From assembly GCF_004011505.1 (NCBI RefSeq), contig NZ_SAUN01000001.1:10009501-10073500 (forward strand): a stretch of 64,000 nucleotides of DNA, given 5' to 3'. Origin of the DNA: Nonomuraea polychroma (lineage in GTDB: Bacteria; Actinomycetota; Actinomycetes; Streptosporangiales; Streptosporangiaceae). The notes below the pieces were generated by a model, which saw nothing but the letters and a program-made list of their open reading frames with translations, did not search any database and was not told the DNA's origin. The stretch's first letter is position 1. Every line of letters begins with the position of its first letter. The position numbers and the translations under genes were made by a program. Positions 42,386-50,047 of this stretch are shown here, piece after piece.

Positions 42386-42987
42386 GGCTTCTCCAAGGGT
42401 CGAGGGGGACGGCGCAGGCATCGGCGGGCCGCGGGGGTGCCGGGGAGGGGCGGCAGGGCCAGCGCGGCCGCGGACACGGCGACGGCGGCGAGAGGCGGCA
42501 GGGTCGAGGCCGCGAGCAGGGTCGCGGCGGCCCTGACGAAGACTTCGGCGAGGGCCTGGCACAGCGACCGCCGGGGTGTCCTGCCGGTCTCCAGCCACAA
42601 CCGCAACCTGTCGAACGACCACGCGGTGGCCCACCACATCAGCCGGGTGGGAAGCACGTGCGGGCGGTAGCCGTACGAGGTGAGGAAGCGGACACCATCG
42701 GCCGTCGGGATGTAGCGCCAATAGCCGGAGCCGGAGCGAATGGGGGAGAGCGGATGGCGCGAGCCGAAGCGGAGCGCCGACGTGCTGCTCCCATCGGCAG
42801 CGTGCCGGGTTCCCGTGCTCACGCCGGTGCCGCTGATGCCGAACGTGGCATAGCGGAACAGCCCGCCGTCGAGGTGGTCGATGCGGCCGAACCTGAGGTC
42901 CCACCGCTGGTGCTGGGACGTGTCATGGGTGGCCTGCCACAGGTCCTCCAGATCGGCCCTGATCCGGGTCTCCACGTAAACGTGCAT
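42277..42987 (-). CDS. SRPBCC-like protein with C-terminal hydrophobic region
   Basis: 236 aa. Residues 1-140 look like an SRPBCC (START/Bet v1-like) ligand-binding domain: MHVYVETRIRADLEDLWQAT, HQRWDLRFGRIDHLDGG, WRYIPTADGVRFLTSYGYRP. Residues ~150-195 are hydrophobic (LLAASTLPPLAAVAVSAAAL) and may anchor it to the membrane. The last ~40 residues are read through the start of the DUF4166 gene and are probably unconstrained. First gene of the TetR-controlled operon; AAGGCGGGA lies before the ATG. Confidence 0.7.
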   Translation of the reverse strand: MHVYVETRIRADLEDLWQATHDTSQHQRWDLRFGRIDHLDGGLFRYATFGISGTGVSTGTRHAADGSSTSALRFGSRHPLSPIRSGSGYWRYIPTADGVRFLTSYGYRPHVLPTRLMWWATAWSFDRLRLWLETGRTPRRSLCQALAEVFVRAAATLLAASTLPPLAAVAVSAAALALPPLPGTPAARRCLRRPPRPLEKPCPRSSSVPSATPRSPASIPSSSAVSESGSTAAKPA

Positions 42988-43000
42988 GACATCCCGCCTT

Positions 43001-43049
43001 TTAAGCGACTGCTCAACTACACGATAGAACGATTTGAGCGAGCGCTCAA
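43001..43049 (-). promoter_or_regulatory. Promoter with two TetR-type operators
   Basis: On the minus strand TTGAGC and TATCGT are separated by 17 nt (-35 at 43044-43049, -10 at 43021-43026). The palindrome TTGAGCG-AG-CGCTCAA (43034-43049) covers the -35. A second, imperfect copy TTAAGCGACTGCTCAA (43001-43016), matching it at 13 of 16 bases, lies between the start point and the SRPBCC ATG. This is a classic repressor layout and the cognate TetR is the last gene of the operon. Confidence 0.65.
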
Positions 43050-43089
43050 GCGCTCGGAATCGTCGGTCCGGTCTGGTACACAGGGCTGC

Positions 43090-43470
43090 ATGGGTGTGAG
43101 CGTCGATGAGTTCCTGGGGATGCTGGACGAGCTGCCCGAGGTCAAGATGAGCCACGGCGGCGAGTGGATCGGCCTCAAGGTGCGGGACAAGGGGTTCGGC
43201 TACCTGTGGGAGGCGACCGAGACCGTCGGGCTCAAGGCCACGATCGAGGAGCAGATCGCGCTCGTGGCCGAGCGGCCCGAGGTGTTCGAGGTGCAGTTCA
43301 CGGCCGGGCGGTTCGGGTGGGTGGTGGTCCATCTCGACAAGATCGACGCCGACGAGCTGTTCGAGCTCGTGGCGGAGGCCTGGTGCCTGACGGCGCCCAA
43401 GCAGATGGTGGCCGACTTCGAGGCCGCGCACGAGATCGGCCAGATCAGGCAGCAGGTGCATCCCGGGTGA
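43090..43470 (+). CDS. MmcQ/YjbR family protein
   Basis: 126 aa. VDEFLGMLDELPEVKMSHGG, then WIGLKVRDKGFGYLWEATET and RFGWVVVHLDKIDADELFEL follow the pattern of MmcQ/YjbR (CyaY-like fold, proposed DNA-binding). ATG 43090 or GTG 43096 could start it. Divergent from the SRPBCC operon, so the two palindromes may regulate it as well. It is coupled by GTGA to the GNAT gene. Confidence 0.8.
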   Translation: MGVSVDEFLGMLDELPEVKMSHGGEWIGLKVRDKGFGYLWEATETVGLKATIEEQIALVAERPEVFEVQFTAGRFGWVVVHLDKIDADELFELVAEAWCLTAPKQMVADFEAAHEIGQIRQQVHPG

Positions 43471-43490
43471 TCTCGGGCAGCGTGGCGCTT

Positions 43491-44012
43491 ATGGACCTAC
43501 GACTGCGGGAGTGGCGCCAGAGCGACGCGCCCGCCGTCCTCCAAGCTTTCCAGGCCGTCGATCTGCGCCGGCAGGCAGCCTTTCCGATCGTGACGCTCAA
43601 GGACGCCCAGGGGTGGATCGCCTCCTGGGAGGGGGTCGGACACGCCTTCGCCGTCACCGTCGGCGAGCAGGTGGTCGGCAACGTGGCGGTGGCCGGGATC
43701 GACACCCACGACAACGGATGGGTGTCCTACTGGGTCGTGCCGGAGGCCAGGGGCCGGGGGATCGCGGCGGCGGCCACGGAAAAGCTGGCCAGGTGGGCGT
43801 TCGACGAGCTCGGGCTCTACCGGCTGGAGCTGGGGCACCGGACCGACAATCCGGCCTCGTGCCGGGTCGCCACCAAGGCCGGATTCCGCCCCGAAGGCAT
43901 CGAACGGGGCAAACTCTCCTACGACGGCGTCCGTTATGACGTGGAACGCCACGCTCGCCTGGCCAGTAGGACGTGGAACGCCACGCTCGCCTGGTCAGCG
44001 ACTGAGTGCTGA
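43491..44012 (+). CDS. GNAT acetyltransferase with altered C terminus
   Basis: 173 aa. The GNAT core is complete (LRLREWRQSDAPAVLQAFQA, WVSYWVVPEARGRGIAAAAT, NPASCRVATKAGFRPEGIER). Start ATG 43491; the in-frame GTG 43467, which overlaps the upstream stop as GTGA, is an alternative. A 32-bp tandem duplication at the 3' end shifts the frame. Without it the protein would end DVERHARLVSD-stop; with it the protein gains an odd tail (ASRTWNATLAWSATEC). The catalytic part is unaffected. Confidence 0.85.
   Translation: MDLRLREWRQSDAPAVLQAFQAVDLRRQAAFPIVTLKDAQGWIASWEGVGHAFAVTVGEQVVGNVAVAGIDTHDNGWVSYWVVPEARGRGIAAAATEKLARWAFDELGLYRLELGHRTDNPASCRVATKAGFRPEGIERGKLSYDGVRYDVERHARLASRTWNATLAWSATEC
43938..43998 (+). 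repeat. 32-bp tandem duplication at the 3' end of the GNAT gene
   Basis: A 29-bp unit beginning GACGTGGAACGCCACGCTCG occurs at 43938-43966 and again at 43970-43998 with one mismatch. The period is 32 bp, not a multiple of three, so the second copy shifts the reading frame. Confidence 0.85.
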
Positions 44013-44027
44013 TCTACCCTTTCTTGG

Positions 44028-44405
44028 GTGGACAGCGAGAGTCTGGCCGCGGCCAGGGTGCTGGAGGCCCTGAGCCGGGCGTCGGAGATTCTCGCGGGTT
44101 TGCGTCATCCCTTCGTAAGAAGCGAGCTCTTCTCCTATTTCCTGCCGGACGCGGGCGCCCGCGTCGGCACCACGTTCACGCTGCCCGATGGCCGCGAGGT
44201 GCGTTTCGAGGTCTCCATCACCGCCTCCGCCGCCGCCTTCCTGGTCGAGGGGGCGATCACCGCGGAGAGCGACGTGCTGCTCGAACTCCCGCGCAAGAGC
44301 ATGCCGAGCGTCCACGACGGCCTGGCCGTGTTCAACGACTACGTGGCGGAGGTGGCGGCCCCGGCGGTGCGGCTGATCGACCAGCTACTGGACGAAATTG
44401 TCTAA
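44028..44405 (+). CDS. Small hypothetical protein
   Basis: 125 aa from a GTG. Sequence is mixed alpha/beta (VLEALSRASEILAGLRHPFV, TFTLPDGREVRFEVSITASA, VLLELPRKSMPSVHDGLAVF). No family recognised. There is no obvious Shine-Dalgarno, so the mRNA may be leaderless or the gene weakly translated. Codon bias looks normal. It ends inside the palindrome that precedes the DMT transporter. Confidence 0.6.
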   Translation: MDSESLAAARVLEALSRASEILAGLRHPFVRSELFSYFLPDAGARVGTTFTLPDGREVRFEVSITASAAAFLVEGAITAESDVLLELPRKSMPSVHDGLAVFNDYVAEVAAPAVRLIDQLLDEIV

Positions 44406-44417
44406 TTGTCAGACAAT
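44397..44417. promoter_or_regulatory. GntR/FCD-type operator before the DMT transporter
   Basis: ATTGTCAGACAAT (44405-44417) is a perfect odd palindrome (six-base arms, one central base). A further ATTGTCT half-site lies at 44397-44403. TTGTC-N-GACAA is the kind of site bound by FadR/FCD GntR proteins, and such a regulator is the next-but-one gene. It lies 6 bp before the transporter ATG, suited to repression. Confidence 0.65.
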
Positions 44418-44423
44418 GCCTCC

Positions 44424-45290
44424 ATGAGGAATGGACCCTTGGCTGTCGTCGGCGCGTCCGTGCTCTGGGGCACGGCCGGCACGGCGGGACTGCTTGTCTC
44501 CGCCGACTCCGTGGCCCTGGCCGCCGCACGGCTGGTCATCGGGGGTGCGGTGCTCGCGCTGCTCGCCGGCGCCGGCATCAGGCAGGCGATCAGGCCCGGG
44601 CTGTTGCTCGGCGCCGTGGCGGTGGCCGCCTACCAGCTGTGTTTCTTTGCCGCCGTCGGGCGCACCGGCGTCGCGATCGGCACTGTGGTGGCCATCGGCA
44701 GCGGGCCGGTCTTCACGGGCATGTTGTCCTGGATCCTCCACGGGCGGCGGCCGAGCGGCCGGTGGACGGTCGCGACCACAGCGGCCGTCTGCGGGTGCGC
44801 GGCGCTGATCGTGGGCGGCGGGGCGCAGGCCGGCGGGCAGGTCGTGTCGGGGGTGCTCTTCGCGCTGCTCGGGGGGTTGCTCTACGCGTTCTACGCCGTC
44901 ACGGCGGCTCGGGCGATCGAGGACGGCGGAGAGTCCACGGCGGTCATGGGGACGATGTTCGGCGGGGCGGCCCTGATCATGCTACCCGTTCTCCTGCTCG
45001 GTGGCGTGGGCTGGCTGGGGGAGCCGCGCGGCCTGATCGCCGTGCTCTACCTCGGACTCGGGACCACAGCCCTGTCCTACTTCCTGTACGGGCGCGGCCT
45101 GCGGACCACCCCCGTGGCCACGGCCGCCACGCTGGCGCTGGCCGAGCCGGCCGTCGCCGCGCTGCTCGGCCTGGTGGTGCTCGGTGAGCGGCTGGCCCCG
45201 ATCTCGGTCGCCGGTCTCGTGATGCTCGCGCTCAGCCTGGTCGCCGTGGCCGTACCGGAGCGGGAAAGAGCGTTAGAGTCGCAGGCGTGA
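44424..45290 (+). CDS. EamA/DMT family transporter
   Basis: 288 aa, ten predicted membrane helices in two EamA repeats (GPLAVVGASVLWGTAGTAGL, LGLGTTALSYFLYGRGLRTT, ALAEPAVAALLGLVVLGERL). Probably an exporter of a small metabolite. ATG 44424 is chosen; an in-frame TTG at 44406 lies within the operator. It is coupled by GTGA to the GntR gene downstream, so exporter and regulator are co-expressed. Confidence 0.9.
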   Translation: MRNGPLAVVGASVLWGTAGTAGLLVSADSVALAAARLVIGGAVLALLAGAGIRQAIRPGLLLGAVAVAAYQLCFFAAVGRTGVAIGTVVAIGSGPVFTGMLSWILHGRRPSGRWTVATTAAVCGCAALIVGGGAQAGGQVVSGVLFALLGGLLYAFYAVTAARAIEDGGESTAVMGTMFGGAALIMLPVLLLGGVGWLGEPRGLIAVLYLGLGTTALSYFLYGRGLRTTPVATAATLALAEPAVAALLGLVVLGERLAPISVAGLVMLALSLVAVAVPERERALESQA

Positions 45291-45931
45291 CGTTGCCGCT
45301 CAGACCTGTTTCCACCGTCGGGGCGCTGGCCGACGCCCTGCGCAGCAGGGTGCTCTCGGGCGAGATCAAGCCCGGCACCCCGCTGCCCGAGCAGGAGATC
45401 GCCGCGTCGTACCAGGTGGCAAGGCCGACCGTGCGCGAGGCGCTGGCGATCCTGGTCCACGAAGGACTGCTCAGGCGCGAGCGCAACCGCAGCGCCTATG
45501 TCCCCGAGGTGACGATCTCAGACCTCAACGACCTCATGTACGTGCGCCGGCCCCTGGAGGACCTCATGGCGCAGGCCATGGCCGGGCGGCGGGCGCCCCA
45601 GGCGGAGGCCGCGCTGCACCGGATGGCCGCGCTGCCCGCCGACGCGCCGTGGTCGGAGACCGTGGCCGAGCACATGGCGCTGCACGAGGCGCTGATCGAG
45701 GCCGTCGGCAGCCCGCGGCTCGAACGCCTCTACGGCGTGCTCGCGGCAGAGACCAGGCTGGGCCTGGTGCGGCTGCGGGAGGTCTACCAGGACAGGGACG
45801 TGCTGGTGCGTGAGCATCGCGAGCTGCTCGACGCGATCGCGGACGGGCCGGAGGACGCGGCCAGGGCGGCGGTGGCGGCGCATCTGAGCCACTCGTGGGG
45901 CCCCGAGGATCCCGCACATACGCACCATTGA
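45287..45931 (+). CDS. GntR family regulator (FCD domain)
   Basis: 214 aa. The winged HTH is at residues 8-75 (ALADALRSRVLSGEIKPGTP, VARPTVREALAILVHEGLLR). The FCD ligand-binding domain follows, with probable metal-site residues in MALHEALIEAVGSPRLERLY and LVREHRELLDAI. GTG start overlaps the transporter stop. Likely binds the TTGTC-N-GACAA palindrome upstream of the operon and so represses itself and the exporter (inference). Confidence 0.92.
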   Translation: MTLPLRPVSTVGALADALRSRVLSGEIKPGTPLPEQEIAASYQVARPTVREALAILVHEGLLRRERNRSAYVPEVTISDLNDLMYVRRPLEDLMAQAMAGRRAPQAEAALHRMAALPADAPWSETVAEHMALHEALIEAVGSPRLERLYGVLAAETRLGLVRLREVYQDRDVLVREHRELLDAIADGPEDAARAAVAAHLSHSWGPEDPAHTHH

Positions 45932-45940
45932 GCGCGAACC

Positions 45941-45968
45941 CTTGCGGGACAGGCCCGGAACTCGCAAG
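45941..45968. terminator. Small hairpin after the GntR gene
   Basis: CTTGCG and CGCAAG are inverted repeats 16 bp apart, just after the GntR stop and 10 bp before the next start. Could be a weak terminator or an operator; short stem, so low weight. Confidence 0.25.
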
Positions 45969-45978
45969 AATCGCGGCC

Positions 45979-46329
45979 ATGCACGGCAATCCGATGCCGG
46001 ACTCCTACGTATATGTCACGGAAGAGGGCGTCACCCGTCACTACGCGGACGGTAGCGTCGAAGCCCTTGCGTGGGAGGACGTGGTGGAGGTCCGTGTCGT
46101 CACCGCATCCGGGGAAGACGTTCTCTTCATCCTGCTCGACCGCGACGGCGAGGGCTGCGTCGTGCCGCGATCGGCCACGGACGCCACGTTCCTCGCCCGC
46201 CTGCGTTATTTGCCGGACTTCGACCTCGACCGGCTGGCCCTGGCCGCGGACTCCACGCACGACGGAGTGGTCGTGGTCTGGCGTAGCCCGGATCCGCCTT
46301 CCGCGCTGCCCGACCTGGAGTATGACTAA
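45979..46329 (+). CDS. Small hypothetical protein
   Basis: 116 aa. Beta-rich first part (DSYVYVTEEGVTRHYADGSV, VVEVRVVTASGEDVLFILLD) resembling a small PH-like fold, then a helix and a final strand (DGVVVVWRSPDPPSALPDLE). No family named. ATG 45979 gives a plausible N terminus; a longer in-frame form would start inside the GntR gene. It precedes the 270-bp region upstream of the polysaccharide locus. Confidence 0.65.
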   Translation: MHGNPMPDSYVYVTEEGVTRHYADGSVEALAWEDVVEVRVVTASGEDVLFILLDRDGEGCVVPRSATDATFLARLRYLPDFDLDRLALAADSTHDGVVVVWRSPDPPSALPDLEYD

Positions 46330-46599
46330 ACAGTTCACGGAGCGGCAACCAGCTGAAATATCGCCGTAAACCCCACATTTCCCTCTGCGCGACGCTGCAC
46401 CGATGGACCGTTCCGTCAAGCCCTGAGCTTACTCATCACACGTCCGATTGTGGACGTTTCACGTTATTCCCCCCGCTGGAATCGATCTTTACTCTTTAGT
46501 GGGGGCCGCCGCCCTTTAAGTGCGTGGGACTTGTCAACCCATGTGGTTCAAGGAACGTCAAGTTATCGCGGTGCACGGGAGTGGTCACAGGGTGGTGCT

Positions 46600-48054
46600 A
46601 TGAGGGTGGGGACTGGGGAGTCCATTGTTGTGCTCCTCGAGGCCGTGCCGCGCCGTCCGTCCAGCATCTGGACGAGGGCGTACCTACGGCTTCTGTTATA
46701 CGGGGACACCATGTGCGCGCTGCTCGCATGCGTGTGCGTGCTGGGCATCCGGCTGATCGCCGGCGTGTACATTCCCTGGGTCGAATACCTGCTGGGATTC
46801 GGCCTGGTCATCGCCTGGCCCATCGCGCTCATGATGGGTGGCGCGTACCGCCAGCGCGCCAACGGCGAGGGAACGGAAGAGTTCAAGGCGGTGTTCAACG
46901 GCGGCGTCGGCCTGATGGCCACCGTCGCCATCCTGGCTTATGCCACGCAAACCGCGGTCGCGCGGAGTTTCGTGATGGCGATGTTGCCGCTGGCATTGCT
47001 CGCCACGCTCTACTACCGCTACCGAATGCGTAAACGTCTTCACCGAAAGAGAGCGGTCGGGGACTATCTGCGCCAGGTGATCGCGGTCGGGCACCGGGAG
47101 TCGATTCTCGACCTGGTGATGCAGTTCAGGCGCCAGCCCTATCACGGAATGCAGGTGGTGGGAGCCTGCCTTCCCGAGCACGCGATGGACGTGGACCTGG
47201 ACGGCATTCCCGTGCTGGGCTCCTTCGGGGACGTGGCCGGCGTGGTCGAGCGGGCCCAGGCCGACGCCGTGGCGGTGCTGGCCTGCCCCGAACTGGACGG
47301 CGCGGCGCTGCGGCGGCTGGCGTGGAGCCTGGAGCACGCCCGTACCGACCTCTTCGTGGCGCCGGCGCTGCTCGACGTGGCCGGGCCGCGCATCAGCATC
47401 CGGCCGGTCGCGGGGATGCCGCTCCTCCACGTGGAGCATCCCGAGTTCGACGGCGCCAAAGGGGCGGTCAAGAACGTTTTCGACCGGCTGGTGGCGGCGT
47501 GCGCGCTGCTGCTCCTGGCCCTGCCGCTGCTGGCGATCGCGCTGGTGATCCGCCTCACCAGCCGGGGGCCCGCGCTCTTCTACCAGACGAGAGTCGGCAA
47601 AAGCGGCAAAGAGTTCCGTGTCGTGAAATTTCGTACGATGGTGGCTGATGCGGAACAGCTCAAGGGCGCCCTCCTCGAGGAGAACGAGTTCAACGGGGTG
47701 CTCTTCAAGATTAGGAACGATCCAAGAATCACCCGGGTAGGCGCTTTCCTGCGCAAATACTCGCTCGACGAGCTGCCCCAGCTGCTGAATGTCCTGCGCG
47801 GCGAGATGTCGCTCGTCGGCCCCCGACCGCCGCTGCCGGAGGAGGTCGCCGCCTACGGCACCGACGTCCGCCGCCGCCTGGTGGTCAAGCCGGGGATGAC
47901 CGGGCTCTGGCAGGTCAGCGGGCGTTCCGACCTGACGTGGGAGGAGTCCGTACGGCTCGACCTGCGTTACGTCGAGAACTGGTCGCTCATCCTGGACCTC
48001 CAGATTCTCTGGAAGACCTGGGCCGTCGTCACCCGTGGAGAAGGGGCTTACTAG
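46600..48054 (+). CDS. Polyprenyl-phosphate hexose-1-phosphate transferase (initiating sugar transferase)
   Basis: 484 aa WbaP/CpsE-type enzyme that transfers a sugar-1-phosphate to undecaprenyl or decaprenyl phosphate, the first step of a surface polysaccharide. Four N-terminal membrane helices (residues ~35-155) are followed by a CoA-binding-like domain (VIAVGHRESILDLVMQFRRQ). The bacterial sugar transferase domain then begins: NVFDRLVAACALLLLALPLL, VGKSGKEFRVVKFRTMVADA, SLVGPRPPLPEEV, and MTGLWQVSGRSDLTWEESVR. ATG 46600 follows AGGGTGG; an in-frame upstream extension is rejected. First gene of the locus, 2 bp before rmlA. Confidence 0.92.
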   Translation: MRVGTGESIVVLLEAVPRRPSSIWTRAYLRLLLYGDTMCALLACVCVLGIRLIAGVYIPWVEYLLGFGLVIAWPIALMMGGAYRQRANGEGTEEFKAVFNGGVGLMATVAILAYATQTAVARSFVMAMLPLALLATLYYRYRMRKRLHRKRAVGDYLRQVIAVGHRESILDLVMQFRRQPYHGMQVVGACLPEHAMDVDLDGIPVLGSFGDVAGVVERAQADAVAVLACPELDGAALRRLAWSLEHARTDLFVAPALLDVAGPRISIRPVAGMPLLHVEHPEFDGAKGAVKNVFDRLVAACALLLLALPLLAIALVIRLTSRGPALFYQTRVGKSGKEFRVVKFRTMVADAEQLKGALLEENEFNGVLFKIRNDPRITRVGAFLRKYSLDELPQLLNVLRGEMSLVGPRPPLPEEVAAYGTDVRRRLVVKPGMTGLWQVSGRSDLTWEESVRLDLRYVENWSLILDLQILWKTWAVVTRGEGAY

Positions 48055-48056
48055 CG

Positions 48057-49124
48057 GTGAAAGCACTCGTGCTCGCCGGGGGATCGGGCACACGGCTTCG
48101 GCCGATCACCCACACCTCGGCCAAGCAGTTGGTGCCCGTGGCCAACAAACCGGTGTTGTTCTACGGCTTGGAGGCGATCGCGGCGACCGGGATCCAGGAG
48201 CTCGGCCTGGTCGTCGGGGACACGCACGCGGAGATCGAGGCAGCCGTGGGCGACGGGTCGGCGTTCGGGCTCCAGGTGACGTACCTGCGGCAGGAGGCGC
48301 CGCTCGGGCTGGCGCACGGCGTGTTGATCGCCCGCGACTTCCTGGGCGATGACGACTTCGTCATGTATCTGGGCGACAACTTCATCGTGGGCGGCATAGG
48401 CGACCTGGTGGACAGGTTCGCCAAGGAGCAGCCCGCTGCCCAGATCATGCTGACCAAGGTCGGCGACCCCCGCCAGTTCGGCGTGGCCGAGCTGGACACC
48501 GCAGGGCGGATCGTCGGGCTGGAGGAGAAGCCCGAGCGGCCCAAGAGCGATCTGGCGCTCGTCGGGGTCTACCTGTTCAGCCCGGCCGTGCATGCGGCGG
48601 TGGCGGAGCTGAAACCCTCGTGGCGGGGCGAGCTGGAGATCACCGACGCCATCCAGTGGCTGATCGAGGAAGGCATGCGGGTCGAGTCCTCGGTGATCTC
48701 CGGCTACTGGAAGGACACCGGCAACGTCACCGACATGCTGGAGGTCAACCGGCTGGTCCTGGAGTCGGTCGAGCCATGCGTACGAGGTCGCGTCGACGCG
48801 GCCAGCGAGCTGGTGGGCCGGGTCGTCGTCGAGCCGGGCGCGGTGGTCGAGCGCTCCCGCATCGTCGGCCCGGCGATCATCGGCGACGGCGCCAGGATCA
48901 GCGACAGCTACGTCGGTCCCTACACCTCCATCGGCGCCGGCTGCGCCATCACCGCCAGCGAGATCGAGTACTCGATCGTGCTGCCCAGAGCCTCCATCGC
49001 CGGGGTAGGCCGCATCGAGTCGTCGCTGATCGGCCACGACGTCGAGGTCACGCCGGCGCCCAACACGCCCAGAGCCCACCGCCTCGTGCTGGGCGATCAC
49101 AGCAAGGTACAGATCTCTACATGA
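48057..49124 (+). CDS. rfbA: Glucose-1-phosphate thymidylyltransferase (long form)
   Basis: 355 aa. Makes dTDP-glucose, the entry to dTDP-deoxysugars. N-terminal nucleotidyltransferase: LVLAGGSGTRLRPITHTSAK with the signature Lys/Arg, KQLVPVANKP, YLGDNFIVGG and GYWKDTGNVTDMLEVN. The C-terminal ~100 residues are a left-handed beta-helix of hexapeptide repeats (GRVVVEPGAVVERSRIVGPA, IIGDGARISDSYVGPYTSIG), typical of the actinobacterial long form. GTG 48057; overlaps rfbB by ATGA. Confidence 0.94.
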   Translation: MKALVLAGGSGTRLRPITHTSAKQLVPVANKPVLFYGLEAIAATGIQELGLVVGDTHAEIEAAVGDGSAFGLQVTYLRQEAPLGLAHGVLIARDFLGDDDFVMYLGDNFIVGGIGDLVDRFAKEQPAAQIMLTKVGDPRQFGVAELDTAGRIVGLEEKPERPKSDLALVGVYLFSPAVHAAVAELKPSWRGELEITDAIQWLIEEGMRVESSVISGYWKDTGNVTDMLEVNRLVLESVEPCVRGRVDAASELVGRVVVEPGAVVERSRIVGPAIIGDGARISDSYVGPYTSIGAGCAITASEIEYSIVLPRASIAGVGRIESSLIGHDVEVTPAPNTPRAHRLVLGDHSKVQIST

Positions 49125-50047
49125 CAAAAGTCCTGGTGACGGGCGGTGCCGGCTTCATCGGCTCGCACTTCGCCCGAAGCCTTCACGACATGTACGTGAC
49201 CGTCCTGGACAAGCTCACGTACGCCGGCAACCGGGCCAACCTCGAAGGGGTGCGCCACGAGTTCGTGCACGGAGACATCTGCGACGCCGAGCTGCTCAGG
49301 AAGGTCGTCCCCGGGCACGACGTCGTGGTCAACTTCGCCGCCGAGTCGCACGTCGACCGGTCGATCGAGGGCGCGGCCGAGTTCGTGCGCACCAACGTGC
49401 TCGGGGTCCAGACGCTGCTGCAGGCGTGCCTGGAGGCCGAGGTCCCCAAAGTGGTCCAGGTGTCCACCGACGAGGTCTACGGCACGATCGACATCGGCTC
49501 GTGGGACGAGTCCGCACCCGTGCGGCCACGCTCGCCGTACGCGGCGTCGAAGGCGGGCGGTGACCTGATCGCCCAGGCGTACGCGACGACGTACGGGCTG
49601 GACGTCTCCATCACCCGCTGCGGCAACAACTACGGCCCGCGGCAGTACCCGGAGAAGATCATCCCGCTGTTCGTCACGCGCCTGCTACGGGGCGAGAAGG
49701 TGCCCCTGTACGGGGACGGCGGCAACGTACGGGACTGGATCCACGTCGAGGACCACTGCGCAGGCATCCGACTGGTGGCGGAGAAGGGCGCGCCGGGCGA
49801 GGTCTACCACATCGCGGGGACGGCGGAACTGACCAACAAGGAGCTCACCAGGCACCTGCTGGACGCCTGTGGCCGCGACTGGGACCTCGTCGCGCACGTC
49901 CAGGACCGCAAGGGACACGACCGCAGGTATTCGCTGGACGACTCCAAGCTGCGGGCACTCGGCTACCGGGCGGAGATCCCGTTCGACGAGGGGCTCAAGA
50001 GCACCGTCCGCTGGTACGCCGAGCACCGGGACTGGTGGAGCCGATGA
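49121..50047 (+). CDS. rfbB: dTDP-glucose 4,6-dehydratase
   Basis: 308 aa. Extended SDR with NAD loop VTGGAGFIGSHF, catalytic Thr/Asp/Glu in VSTDEVYG, the YxxxK pair in YAASKAGGD, and the family blocks AESHVDRSI and ITRCGNNYGPRQYPEKIIPL. Converts dTDP-glucose to dTDP-4-keto-6-deoxyglucose. ATGA-coupled on both sides (rfbA, rfbD). Confidence 0.95.
   Translation: MTKVLVTGGAGFIGSHFARSLHDMYVTVLDKLTYAGNRANLEGVRHEFVHGDICDAELLRKVVPGHDVVVNFAAESHVDRSIEGAAEFVRTNVLGVQTLLQACLEAEVPKVVQVSTDEVYGTIDIGSWDESAPVRPRSPYAASKAGGDLIAQAYATTYGLDVSITRCGNNYGPRQYPEKIIPLFVTRLLRGEKVPLYGDGGNVRDWIHVEDHCAGIRLVAEKGAPGEVYHIAGTAELTNKELTRHLLDACGRDWDLVAHVQDRKGHDRRYSLDDSKLRALGYRAEIPFDEGLKSTVRWYAEHRDWWSR

Noticed and set aside
46330..46599. 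Possible promoter or riboswitch upstream of the sugar transferase
   Set aside because: TTGTCA and several AT-rich stretches are present, but no -10 at acceptable spacing and no conserved leader structure could be identified by eye.
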